A stretch of 64,000 nucleotides of DNA from Gloeopeniophorella convolvens (lineage: Eukaryota; Basidiomycota; Agaricomycetes; Russulales), in the NCBI GenBank assembly GCA_022496205.1, contig WTXD01000003.1, positions 1,116,001 to 1,180,000 on the forward strand, written 5' to 3'. Below are positions 35,299-48,329 of the stretch, piece after piece. The translations under genes were made by a program, and so were the position numbers. The number at the start of each line of letters is the position of its first letter. Positions within the stretch are counted from its first letter, which is position 1. The notes below the pieces were generated by a model, which saw only the letters and a list, made by a program, of their open reading frames with translations, was not told the origin of the DNA and did no database searches.

Positions 35299-38010
35299 AT
35301 GGCGACAATACGCTTGTATCCTCCACTGTTTGAAGAGGGGAAGGAGGCAGATTTCCGGAAGTATGGGCGCACTTTGTCGGCCGCGCAGTCGCCGAGAGAC
35401 AATTCCGTTGCCGTGTTTGCTTCCAATGCTGTAGGACGAAGCCATCCTCGCGCCTCTGCTGCACCCCCTGATCTAAACTGAAGGATGACCCACAAGCTTC
35501 GACATCTCCGAGAAAGGCGTACGCCACTCCACAGGACGTATACATTGCGAGTGCAGACAATACACCTTCTTCTGACCGTCGACTGGTGTGTGCTGGTCCA
35601 CGCGTCGAACGTGAAAGACAAAGTTCACGTCTGCTTTAAGCTCATAACCGACGCGTCCGTTGTCTTCGCATCACTCCAGAATGTCAGGAATAGCTCCCGC
35701 GAACAAGAGTTGCACCTGTTTGTTGTTAATTTGTCTATGGGGTAACGTGGGTGCTAACAACAGCACAAGTCTGCGGGGTGACAACGTATCACCCGAAATT
35801 ACAAAACATGCCATGGACTACGTGCAGTGCGTCAAGAGCAGCTGGGCACGGGCGTCCGTGAGTGCACGTATCCCACTTCTTCATGGACGCGTTGACCTCC
35901 CAAACAGGCACCTGTGAACAGAACTAAACCCCTTCAGTACGACGCTAATCACTACCGGATTTTCTACACCTGTCTCTCTCTTTTTGTGGTTCTTTATCTG
36001 CCCGATGCAGGCTTCGATGACGCACCCGTTGGGGAAGAGCTGATGGAATGGCTCAATACTCACTTTATCGAGCCGTCTTCCGAGGAAGGTGATCACTTGA
36101 GTTCACAAGACAATCCGTGGCAGGACGAAACATTCTGGCCTTACCTCACGAGGTATCTCGTTTTGTTTTTGGTTAGTAATGGAGCCTGACGCTCTGCATA
36201 GATCGGTTCTCCGAGGATTCTCAAAAGCGCCTGTCTTCTTACTGGAGACGCTGTCCCGTCATCCCTCCGAGCACCTTCAGATATCAGCACAGCATCTGAG
36301 CCCGTTGTTGGGCTCGCATCCTCGCATCATCCAGTTCTCTACAGAGCGTGATTACGTCATCGCGTTTCGTCGCTGGAAAGACAAGGTGAAATCGCTTCGC
36401 CTGGAGCTTGATGGCGTCCCAGAAGATGAACGGGAGGATGACTACGAAAATTGGTGGAAGCAAATCAGCAACATAGTGGGGATACTAGAGGGGCGCTCTG
36501 AGATTATTCAAAGCATATGCGTTGACCTCGGTGCCGACTGGAAGGAGGTCTGCGTGGCTTGGAGCATTTTCGTGAATCATCGCCTTCGGAGGCAAGATCT
36601 TCCGTAAGCGCCGTTAATACTCTGGAACTCATGCACTCAACCCCGCACTCCCTTCTTCTCTTCTTAGTGATGTTGTCAACCAGGTCTTAGAAATCATGCC
36701 ACCTGATCCGACGGACCCCGAGGATATGATTCACGTGGCCTTGTTCCGTGGGGAGGCTATGGAAGCATTGACCCATGCGGCGAAGCTGGATATCTGGTTA
36801 GCTGCACACTGGGCCGACCTCATGGAACCTCTTGACCTCTTGAACGGGCACAACTTTGAAGAGTAAGGGATTTCCTATCTTAATTGCTCAGTGACTCAAC
36901 TTCGAGGATAGCTCAGAGATCTCCCTGCGTGACCAGTACATTCTATCATACGCAGACTATCTACACTCTGATCCGGCACTATGGCGCATTACTGTGGCTT
37001 ACTTGTGTTCTTGTGGACCCGTCGGCAAGGAACGGGCAGATCAGGTTCTGCTTCGTGTGCCGAACGGCCTGAACTGCGGCTCGCCGTCGGGTGGTGGAAC
37101 GACCGTAGCGCCTGGAGAAGTCCCGAGCGCGCTTGAGGTAATCGTCAAGACCTGCCACGAGTATGGTAGAGAATCTGTACGGAGAATGGTCTGCACAGTA
37201 GGTCCCAACCTATGAGTCCTTGGTTTTTCATGTGTATGACAATGCACAGGTTGCAGCTCGTAATTTCTTACAGCGTAAGGAGTATGGCCTGGCCGTCTCC
37301 TACGCGACCTCAGCGGAAGACTGGACCTGGCTAGGTCGGATAGTTGACGCGGTTCTATCCGAGTATATCCGACATGGTCTGCGCACATCGTTTTGTATGC
37401 TTTTGCGTACTGACACGTTGTTTCAGGACCAGAAACATTTGCTCACTCTGTCGCCGATGTCGCGTCATCTCTACAGGAGTTGAGGCAGCACCCTGGTGCG
37501 GATGGTGTATTTACCCACCGACTTATGTTTGCGGTCCGCTACGCGGAGTTCCATCAACGGAGGTTGAACGGTGACTCTCAGGAGGCAGCGCTAGACCTCC
37601 TTGCGATGTTCGCGGAGGACCTAGCGCCGAAGGCGTGGTGGGGCGTTCTGCTCTGCGATGCCGTCGAGCTTATTCGATCTGGTGAGTGTTGTTCCCTCAA
37701 ACTGTCTTGGAAAGCTTCCCAACGTCTGATACCTATCTCCGCTCGAGCAGACAATACGATGCTCTATTCTTCATCCGGGGCTGTGGAACTGCTCAAGAGA
37801 CTGGAGGAGGTGCACCTTCGGGCTGCCCAAGGTGCCGGGGATGATTACCTGTCCGTCCTCGTTATGTCGATGAAGGGGGCGAACGAAAGAGAGGCCTTTC
37901 TGCGGCTCAAGTCTGCACGCCTCTCTCTGGCAAAATATTACGCAAAATGCACCATGGTTGCAGGTGGACACGGCATCGCGGGCTCGCGGGTCGAGATTAC
38001 CGCAGTATAA
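35299..38010 (+). CDS. NUP85: Nucleoporin NUP85 (Nup84/Nup107-160 complex)
   Basis: Scaffold subunit of the nuclear-pore Y complex. Start at 35299 (MATIRLYPPLFEEGKEADFR). N-terminal exons give YIASADNTPSSDRRL, then DASVVFASLQNVRNSSREQE, then EITKHAMDYVQCVKSSWARA. The core begins GFDDAPVGEELMEWLNTHFI, then DETFWPYLTRSVLRGFSKAP and VFLLETLSRHPSEHLQ. The alpha-solenoid follows (FRRWKDKVKSLRLELDGVPE; DIWLAAHWADLMEPLDLL; LRDQYILSYADYLHSDPALW; RNFLQRKEYGLAVSYATSAE; LKRLEEVHLRAAQGAGDDY) and ends at 38010. About ten introns, all with consensus ends and in frame. The FW-x-Y-RSVLRG-xKA block is the strongest family marker. Roughly 700 residues, normal for fungi. Confidence 0.88.
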
Positions 38011-39164
38011 TAGATCATCCACCCTACGGGTTGTCCAGTGTGTACAATAACCCTCTAGCTCTCGTCAGAAGTCTAGTCAGTATTCTACAGATCGTTATGG
38101 AGAACGTACCCCCAGGTGGTGACTCAGCGGCAAGCCGAAACTGCCGGTGGATGTTATGTTGGGCTGTAGCTTCCCTCAAGGCTATCGCCACGCTGAAAGC
38201 GCCCCGACTGAGGCAAACAGTGATCGTAAACGCTGACTGCCAGCTCTCCGAGCAAGCCTCGCTGGTATGTTTGCAGCGAAGGCAGTCCCAGCTGAACCGC
38301 AGTCATACAGTACTCTACAATGACCATACGAACCCGCGGGCATCTCGGATCGCCGGTCCGTGTCGTGGCTACGTTCACTTGACTTGAGCTTGAGGCTTGG
38401 TATCTGCCACCACCATAGAACTTTCCTCAAACTCAAACCGCCATGTTAGCCCTCCATGAAGTCGTCGACCTTTCCCTTTCGGCGCGCATAACCCACCCCG
38501 CCCCTTGAACTCCATAAGTCCTATTCCTATCTGAGCAGATGTGTCTCCTTTCAAACTGTGTACCATTCTAGCAGCGCAAGCGCCATTCTCATCACTCGCG
38601 ACATGCATTCCGTTACAACGCAGAACCTAGCCTGGGACACTTGATGTGCCTGCACAGGTTGGACTGTACTTCTCCGGGAAATCTGCGATGGACTCCCAAT
38701 TTCTAAGCCAGTACGCTCCACGTGCATCGTGCGAGTACCTAACTGTGGCGTGCCCCCGCTGGTGGCCCCATCGTCGATGCCCGTCGCTGATGCTTGCGCT
38801 GGTGGATCTTAGGGTTGCGGACTCTGGTGGTTATGTGTCTGATTTTCTTCTTCGGGACCCGCCCGCGCGCTCGTGCTGGCGCCTTCCTCTCCGTTGAGAA
38901 TGAAACAGATCCTGCTAAGTTAATCTCTTGTACTGTGTTATGTGCTCCGCACACTGAACCTTCACTGTCCGACATATGGTCATCACTGCCGCGCACGTCT
39001 CTGGTTTTCTGCTGTCTATGTGGCGAGGCAGTATGCCGCGTATAAATTGTGCGCTGCAGGATGCTGCTTCACCATCATCCGTTCGCACTCTCATTCGCAT
39101 TCGCCTTCTCATCTATTCTTCGCCTCTCGAGCTTCTTACCCTCTGTATCCTCTGTATATCTGCA
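38011..39164. other. 1.15-kb gap without recognisable gene
   Basis: Only short frames without motifs. The part just before 39165 should be the promoter of the cysteine-rich gene; no clear TATA box was identified. Confidence 0.35.
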
Positions 39165-39483
39165 ATGTGCACCATCACCACGACGTACAACGAGCACGCC
39201 TGCGGCGCGACGGAGTTCTCTGGTCGTTCGCACGTACGCACGGTGCCTTCCGCCTCTGCGCGTCACGCTAACAGCACCTCTCTGCAGACCGACTGCGGCA
39301 GCAACAAGTGCGCCGGAAGCCGCAACCATGTGGGGCAGCACCCCGGTCAGGCCTGCACGGCCGCCTGCCATAAGACGTACGTGCCTGCCGCTCCTCCCGC
39401 CACTGCTGCTGACGTCGCGGCGCAGGGTGTTGAAGACTGACAATAAGCAGAAGACCAATAAGCCCTGCTCGAAGGGCTGTTGA
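39165..39483 (+). CDS. Small cysteine-rich protein
   Basis: Start at 39165 (MCTITTTYNEHACGATEF). Two introns with consensus GTAC donors (39234-39287 and 39377-39425) give a product of about 71 residues. It reads on through DCGSNKCAGSRNHVGQHPG, then QACTAACHKT, and ends NKPCSKGC at 39483. Seven cysteines and several histidines form CxxxxC, HxxxH and CxxxC patterns that suggest metal binding or disulphide pairing. Similar short proteins with a DCxxSxC...HP...CxxxC spine are common and uncharacterised in mushrooms. No signal peptide is present if this ATG is right; an upstream hydrophobic frame (LLIYSSPLELLTLCILCISA) could supply one from an earlier start. The splice model is supported because both joins restore a cysteine-rich frame to the stop. 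Confidence 0.6.
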
Positions 39484-41103
39484 GCGTGTCGCGCCCATCT
39501 GCTTCTGCGTACCTTGGACATGCGCCCGCACATGGATAATCCCCTAGATTGTATCGTTTTCGCCTTCGTGTTTCTAACCGTGTATCATATCGTCGCTGTC
39601 CACGCTGTATAATGACCTAGAATTCTGTTCGTACGACTGTAGCAGCACCCGTCTAGCTTACATTCCATCAATATAAATCGGACTCTTATCATATTGAAGG
39701 CCTTGGCATCCCCCCTCGGGTGTTGCTATGCCAGTGTGCTCTTCTGCGAATGCTAGGAGAGGCGACCGGGACAGTATAGGTGCGAAAGGGGGACAGATGT
39801 CGGATGGTCTCCGCACGTTGTGACCATACATGAAACGGCTCTTTCAGCGCGCCGAGTGACGGAGAACGTCGCTCCGCGCCCGCCACGAACTAACACTCGC
39901 TTTGGACTCCGCTCGAGAACGTGTGCGATCAGGGATGGATGTAGCTGTCCAATGGACTGGGTGGCGGACAGACCCGTCCTCACGGGCGTGCTTCTTTGCA
40001 CTGCATCATGTCTACAACCGCGCATGCGGGAAAGGTACAGACATGGTGCCGTCGGTGCCGGGCTGCGATCTAGGCCTCGGGATACGTGAAACGACGAGGA
40101 CGCGGAACTTATCCTCGGGAACGTGTGCTCTTCGCAGTAAAAAATATGTCAGACGTCCTGTCATAGGTGCCGAAGGCGAAGCAAGAGACTTCGACGGGTA
40201 GATAATCAGGGGGCACCGGCGGGGTGACGTCCTCCAAACAGATATGCGGCACACGACCATAAGAACGTGTAAGAAAGCACGAGGCTGTCATGGGACACAG
40301 CTGATGAGAAGGGGAGGGGCAGTTAGAGGCTCCGGTAGATTTTCTCTCTTGGCATCCTACAAGAGAGGAAGGCCAGTTTCAACATAGGATGGCGCGGGCA
40401 TCGAGGAGGCCGATATGAGTAGGCGCTCTGGCTAAAGGGGGGGCGCCTACGAGAAGCTTCGTCAAACGTGGGCCAATGATAGTGAAGGTGGGGCGCCTTG
40501 GTAAACTGCGTCGAAGAACACAGGATGCTCCACATCCGTAGGCCAGAGGCCCTGTCTGTTTGATATGTGTCACCTAGGGGCACTTGGAATGCTCAGTGGG
40601 CATGTTACGCGCCAGATTCACGTCGTTGAAGCGTGGGCTCAATGCGGTACAATGCAAAGGGTACTGAGTGGAGGCCTCTAGAATCTCGGCCTTGAGAAAC
40701 CCGGACAGGGGTCCCGGACAGAAATTGTACCGTATAAGTATGCTTGCAGATCCAATATCCAAGGCCGAAATTATAGGTATGTGTTACTTGGGGTTAGAGC
40801 GTCACAGCGATTGCATCACAGGCGGAGGGAGGGTTGTCAAGGCCGCGTACAAGCTGCGCGGTTTCGGAGTACAAAGGCACTCGGAATAGAGAATGCGCAT
40901 GGACGAGAGAGACAAGCGTGGATAGCATCTGACAGTTCCAAAGGCAGCGGTGGTTGAGAACGAAGGGCGGAGAGCGGCGGGGGCGGCTGACAAGCGCGCA
41001 CAGCAACGGAGCGCTGCAGGCGGCAGCAGCGCCCGCCAGCCCTTGGCTACCACCGCGATCCGATCCTGCACGCCGCTCCGACGCGTGCTCTCTTCCGCCC
41101 ACC
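39484..41103. other. 1.6-kb gap without recognisable gene
   Basis: Overlapping frames below 130 codons on both strands, none with a motif. The region contains the F-BAR/RhoGAP promoter. No RNA gene or repeat recognised. Confidence 0.35.
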
Positions 41104-43844
41104 ATGAGCCTCAGAATGCCCGACGAACCTGCTGCCTCAGGCTCAGCCGACGGCCACGCCGTCCTCGGCTCACCCACCGCCAGCTATAGCTCTCATGCCT
41201 TTCAATCACACCCTGCGCAGCCTAACCTCCCTGCATCTTCCAGCAACTCCCCAAACGCTCTCGATCCCTCGCGGCCCTCCATTTCCTCATCGTCGTCTCC
41301 ACCCAGATCGAGCACCGAAGTTGACTTGGCGGGAAATATCTCGCCCTCGTCAGCCGCGCGGTGGCGGAACAGCCTCCCTCCCGCCGCACGAGGACCAGAC
41401 GTCGTGTCCGTTGCACAAAGCGAATCTATCACGGTTGTCGAGCCTAGTTTCGACGAGAGCGTGCTGCGGGCGTTGTGTGAGCTCGATGTGAGTACTGTGC
41501 CTTAATTCATCAATGATCCCCGAATACATCGTATATCAGTGTGGCGTGCCTTTGCTGCTCGACAGGATCAAGCAGAGCATGGTCTCGTGTAGAGTGAGTC
41601 GCACCACCTGTATTTCACGCCGCACCAATAACATTACCTCTGCAGGAAGCATCTGTTTTCTTCAAAAAGCGTGCTGCGTTGGAAGAAGAGTTCGGGAAAG
41701 GCATGCAGAAGCTCGCTAAGAGCACCGCCGAGGTATATGCTATGAATGACGGTAAAGCAGGGTGTGGTACATCGGACCCCTACCAACATCACATTCTGAC
41801 AATTGGATTCTCTTTCACTCAGATCTTTCGTCAGTGCATGGCAGACCACTATGAAGATCCACGAGATCATTGCCGAAAATAGACTGCGATTCGCATTACG
41901 GTTAAACGAGATGAGTGAAGAGCTGGGGAATTTGGCAAAGGAAGTGGACAAGAACAGGAAGGCGGTACGTCATCTCATGTCAAGGCAAAACAAACGCCTG
42001 AACGGAATTATCTCCGAATGCAGACAAAGGATCTTGCAACCCGGTATGAACGGAACTTGCAGGACTCGGAAGTCACCACCGAGAAGAGCAAGACGCGCCT
42101 GGACACTACGATGGAGGAACTCGATCGCATACTCCTCCAGAAAGAAGGCGAGCCCGCCAAAGATTCCGTCATCCAGGGCCGCGCGCCTGCCGGCGGCAAG
42201 CGTGCTATTGGGAAGGCCGTTGCCAAAGGCGGACTCCTGCTCAAGGGCAAGAATCCTGGAAATGTGCGTCGCACCGGTGCCTTGGTCGCGTGACTCTGTC
42301 TGCAACGCCTTACCCGCGCCGGCAGATCCAGCGCCAGGAGGACGATATCCGCGCGCGCGTGCAGGCGTCTTCCCAGGCGTACCACAAGTCCGTGCAGGAG
42401 ACGCAAGGCCTGCGGCAGGAGTACTTTAATTTCCAGCTTCCCCGGATCCTCAGGGTCAGCGCATCTAGCGCCGAGATTGTCTGCCAGCCCCTGCTCATTT
42501 CGGATGATTTAGGCTTTGAAGGAGTGCGCCGACGAGATCGATCTCGGGACGCAATACCACCTCACGCGATATGCGTTCCTGTACGAGAGCATCGTCCTCA
42601 GCGACGGCTCGACGCTCGCGCCGGCAGGCATCGAGGACGGTAAGCAGCCGGCGTGGCACGCAGCCGGCGCCGTCTCCTGAACGGCAACACAGGCCCGGGC
42701 CTCAAGCCCACCATCGAGTCGATCGACAACCGCTCGGACTTCAAGGTGTACATGCAGAACTATGCCTACGCACATGGCGGGGTCGCGCGCGGCCCGCGGC
42801 GCACCGGCCCCGAGCACGAGGGTTTCGTACGTCGCACGCGTGCCACCCCCGCGCGAGCGCGAGCTGACGCACCCCGCAGCTGCCGCCCCTGCCGCAGCAC
42901 GTCGACCGCGTCAACCCGAACCCGCACGGCGCGAACACGCCGAGCAGCGGGCACTCGCAGCTGCCCGACCGGGGCAAGCCGACGTTCGGCGTCGACCTCG
43001 CGGAGCAGATGGCGCGCGACGGCGTCGAGGTGCCGGCGATCATGGTCAAGTGCTGCGAGGCGATCGAGAGGCACGGGATACAGACCGTGGGCGTGTACCG
43101 CATCGGCGGGACGATGAGCAAGGTCACGCGGCTGAAGGAAAAGCTGGACAAGGGTGCGTGGCTGGTCCTGGCCGCCCAGCGCGACGTGCTGACGTACGCG
43201 AGGGGGGTTTTGATAGATCTGGACTCGGTGAACCTCGACGCGGAAGAGTGGGCGGGCGATATTAGCAACGTGACGAGCGTGCTCAAGCTCTGGCTCAGAG
43301 AGCTGCCAGAACCGCTGTTGACGATGCACCTGCACCAAGGGTTCCTAGATGCTGCGAGTGCGTGTCCGCGCTTCAAGCCTCGGATCATAGTCCAGGCGAC
43401 TGATCTGGGCCGGCCAGGAATCGAGAACGACCGGCTGCGACACATCCGGCTGCACGAGCGGGTCAACGACCTGCCCGACGCGAACTACGCAACGCTCAAG
43501 TTCTTCATGGGCCATCTATACAAGTGCGTGCGCCAGCGGGCAGGCTCACCGCCCCGCGCCCGGGCCGACTGACGTCTTTGGGCCCAGGATCGCGCAGTAC
43601 GAGGCGCAGAACTCGATGTCCATAGGCAACCTCGCCATCGTCTTTGGGCCCACGCTGTTCCCCGCGACGGCACCGAACGGCGCCAACGGGCAGGACGGCC
43701 TCGCGGGCGCGACGATCCAGAACAAGGTGCGCGCAGCGAGCGGGCACGTGCTCAGTCTTCCACGGCTGATTGGTGATCTAGGCAATCGAGACCGTCCTCG
43801 AGCACTACACCGACATCTTCATTGACGAGTCGGAGGCGGCATGA
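41104..43844 (+). CDS. F-BAR domain RhoGAP (Rgd1-like)
   Basis: Couples membrane curvature to inactivation of a Rho-family GTPase. Start at 41104 (MSLRMPDEPAASGSADGH), followed by a Ser/Pro-rich leader. The F-BAR domain begins LLLDRIKQSMVSCREASVFF, then KKRAALEEEFGKGMQKLAKS, FVSAWQTTMKIHEIIAENRL, and RQEDDIRARVQASSQAYHKS with YHLTRYAFLYES towards its end. The RhoGAP domain starts TFGVDLAEQMARDGVEVPAI and has the arginine finger in TVGVYRIGGTMSKVTRLKEK. It continues SVLKLWLRELPEPLLTMHLH, YATLKFFMGHLYKIAQYEAQ and NSMSIGNLAIVFGPTLFP, and ends FIDESEAA at 43844. About ten introns with ordinary borders. Domain order matches yeast Rgd1, which acts on Rho3/Rho4; the target here is inferred. Its second half is very GC rich. 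Confidence 0.88.
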
Positions 43845-44234
43845 GCCCGGCGCTCCTGCGCCCTATCTATGCGGACGGGCACCGACATCGCTATTCTTTC
43901 CCGCATGATCTTATTCTATCGTATACCCTCTTCTCCCCTCTCGACTCGACTGTACAGACAGGCGCGCGGCGCGCGGATTTCGGTGGTATGTTATCTCTTT
44001 AGCGCGTATTGATCTGCCGCGGCGGCGGCTGGGATGTATTCAGTGTGTTTGTAGCGTGACAATTATCTACGCGCGGATGGTAGTTGTGTTATTCGGCGGC
44101 GGCGGCGGCGGAGCGAGAATGCATATGATACAGTGATTATGCGCGTGGTATTATAGTCAGTCAGGGCGGGCAGTCGTGCGTTGATCCATAGGTGCCGGTG
44201 CCGATGCAGGGGCCGGCGCCGGCGCCGGCGCGCG
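43845..44234. other. Convergent 3' region with GC-rich simple repeats
   Basis: 390 bp between convergent stops. It includes a CGG-type run at about 44096-44112 and a GCCGGC-rich stretch near 44211-44230. No gene. Confidence 0.4.
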
Positions 44235-45507
44235 TCAGCGGCTGGCAGGGCCGGGCGCCTCGGGGATCCAGACGCCGTCCTCGGTGCGCGACCACTCGGT
44301 GCGCGAGGGAAAGACGACGCGGCGGAGCGAGGGACACGCGCCGGTCCACGCGACGCACAGGTGCATCTCCTCCACCGCGTTCTGCTCGTCGTCGCGCGAG
44401 ACGAGGTGCTGCACCGTGTTCGTCGGGGACAGGTCGAGCCCGCGCAGGTTGCGGAACGCGCCGAGCACGGTCGTGAGCGCCGCGAGGAGCCGCTGCGCGC
44501 CGCGTCGTCAGGACTCGGCGCCACGCGCGGCGGGGAGGGGAAGGAAGGAAAGCGGGGGGGGGGACGCACGATGCCAGAGAGCGCGTAGTGCAGCGTGTGC
44601 CGCAGCGCGAGGCGCACCTTGAGCCACTCGATGTGCGAGAGGTGCCGCGAGACGTCGCGCAGGAGCGTCGGCGTGACGCTCATGCCGGACAGGTCGAGCG
44701 AGCGCAGCGGCGCGCTGCCCGCGGCGAGCCCCGCGAGGTCGCGCTCGCTCACGAACGGCTCGTCGCCGACGAGGCCGAGCGCCTGCACGGGCCGGCCGGG
44801 GAGCACGGCGGCGGCCTGGGCGGGGCACCCGCGGAACGAGGCGAGGTGCGGGACGTCGTCCGCGCGCAGGCGCAGCGGGCGCGGGCAGTCGCTCAGCTTG
44901 AGGTGCTGCAGCGCAGGGTGGGCGCGCAGGACGGGCTCGAGCGGCGCGCCGATGCCCTGCAGGGCGAGGCTGCGGAGCGCGGGGAGGCGGAAGGGCGGGA
45001 GGGGCGGCGCGGGGCGGACGTGCTCGGCGAGGCCGAAGGCGAGGTCGAGCGACTCGAGGTGCGCGAGGGTCGGGACGAGGGTCTGTACGATGTTCTGCGC
45101 GACGACGAGGAGCAGCGCGGGGCTCTCGACGGAGGCGGTCTGCCAGCGCAGGTGGAAGCGGCGGACGGCGTCGGCGAGGTGCGGGTAGGAGGAGAGGGTC
45201 TCGCAGCAGCGGAGGGTGAGCGCGGGGACGGCGGGCATCGTCGGGAGGCCCTTGAAGACGGTCGGGGAGGTGCGGGGCACGACTTCGCTGATGACGACCG
45301 AGGTGTAGATGAGGCGCTCTGCGACGGCGCGCCATCTGCGGGAGACGAGGGCGACGCGGGTGAGGGTGTCCTGGGAAAGATGGTCGAAGACGGCGTCGAG
45401 GATCTCGTTCGGCAGGTGGCTCGCGAGACGCGGGCGAGCTGGGGCAACGTGTAGGGCTGAGAATTTGGAGAGGGGTCGTAACTGTAACTGGACCCGGAAG
45501 GTGACAT
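44235..45507 (-). CDS. F-box / leucine-rich protein, GC-rich
   Basis: The F-box is clear: ASHLPNEILDAVFDHLSQDT, then LTRVALVSRRWRAVAERLIY. It is followed by leucine-rich stretches (LAHLESLDLAFGLAEHV; LPALRSLALQGIGAPLEPVL; HPALQHLKLSDCPRPLRL; LRSLDLSGMSVTPTLLRDV; HLSHIEWLKVRLALRHTL). An intron around 44475-44570 joins ALSGI to the last exon (AFRNLRGLDLSPTNTVQHLV ... SLRRVVFPSRTEW), which ends at 44235. It is a probable substrate adaptor of an SCF ubiquitin ligase, with unknown substrate. Start uncertain: the ATG at 45507 needs a short intron to enter the F-box frame. The gene is extremely GC rich at third positions, which creates long open frames on the opposite strand that should be ignored. 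Confidence 0.75.
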
Positions 45508-47029
45508 TAGTAGTCAGAGAGGGTTGCGCTGGCAAGAGAGCGGGTGCGGTGTGCGGGACAGCGCAGGTTTGCAGGCCAGGACGTGCGCAGTGGCAGGAAG
45601 CGGGGCAGGACCGCCGCTCTCGGACTGTATAGATCAGCTTCGGGGCGACCACGGCTATTCTGTCGTCCTCCTCCCGTCGCCCCGTCGCTCCAGCGGAATA
45701 ATCGCGGCCTTTCTCACCCACGCCTTTCCCAGGGTCCACTCCCGCACCCAAATACATACACGCCGCCCACGGCATAAGGGAGCATGGGACCCCCAGCGGC
45801 TGTTGTGGCAGAGTCGCCGAGGGCGCATTGCAGCGCGCCGTCGTTCAAGTTGGCCGGGCTTGGCCCGCGCGTGCTAACCCGCAGAGTGTGCTAATTGGCG
45901 TTGCCTCCTTGCGCGCCGAGGCACGTGCTCTCGCCAATTCCCCGCCCACGGTCACCGGTCGCTTGTGGCTGGCACAGCGCCCTCCCCCGCCCCCCCGTCA
46001 ACTGATCCACAAAGCCATCGATACCTCGACACTCGACGCGACAATCTCGCGTCCGTCTCCCCGCTTCGTGCATCTTTGATATCGTGCGCTCTAGACTCGG
46101 CACTGCCTGGGCCGACGTATCCTCTGAGAAACCACCAACGTCATCCGTTGTCTGGGCCACCGTGTGCTCGCTGCTTCGCACGCGCACGACTACAGCCAAC
46201 CGCTCCATGCCGGTTTGAACACGCCCGCCGGTCGATCTGATGCTGTTCTGCGCCCGCCGGGTCGATCACGATGCCTTTTTGTACCGATAAGCAGGCCCAA
46301 TCTGCGCCTTTGCCTTCATCTCCGCTCACCAAGCGGGTCGTCCTCGTCCTGCTTCCGGCAACAGAACAGAAGAAGCCCCGAGGATGATTCACTCAGCTAT
46401 CAAGGCAGTGGCGTCCGGGTGTGAAGTGTCGTCCTATTCGGGCAGTTGAATAGGCCGACTCGCACTCCAGAAGGTATTGGAATGGCCCGCTTTCATCAGA
46501 CGGCGTTCCTAAGGGGAGTCATCGGTAGCCAAACATCGCATGAGGCACGCCTGTGATCCGGAAGACGCATCGGCCAGCCCCCGAGATTGAAGTGCGATTG
46601 GCTGGATGTCGCCATGCACTCTTGAGACAGAGTGACTTTGTGGAGCAGGGTAGGGCCAGAGCAAGGTAGGGTTGGGCACGGCGGTGGGCGCGCCGGACGT
46701 ACTGTGCGGCAGCGCATGGGAGTCCTGTGTCTGATCCATGACGGCAGAGAACTCGAAGACGGCACTCACATTCGAGAACCCCACGACACCGATATATCCA
46801 CCTTCTCCCGCTCTACACACGCTGTCGCACCCGCCGCCCGCGTCATTCACACACACAATATCGGGCGTCCAGACCACCGCAACCGAAGCCCGGCGAAAAG
46901 AGAGCCGGTGACGCACCAGAGTATGCTGCTCACATAAGCCACACGCAGGCACTCGGTGGAAGAGGCTCCGAGAATAAATAGAATTACAATAGCAATACAA
47001 GTGTACAGCGAGCCGGACAGACGCAACGC
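45508..47029. other. 1.5-kb gap without recognisable gene
   Basis: No frame with a motif. The left part must include the F-box promoter and the right end the 3' region of H4 copy 2. No repeat or RNA gene recognised. Confidence 0.35.

Positions 47030-48329
<1,300 letters not shown>

Noticed and set aside
42741..43466. 241-codon minus-strand frame
   Set aside because: Antisense to the RhoGAP exons, which carry the conserved residues.
44588..45454. 288-codon open frame on the plus strand
   Set aside because: Shadow of the GC-rich F-box gene on the minus strand; highly biased Glu/Arg/Ala composition without motifs.
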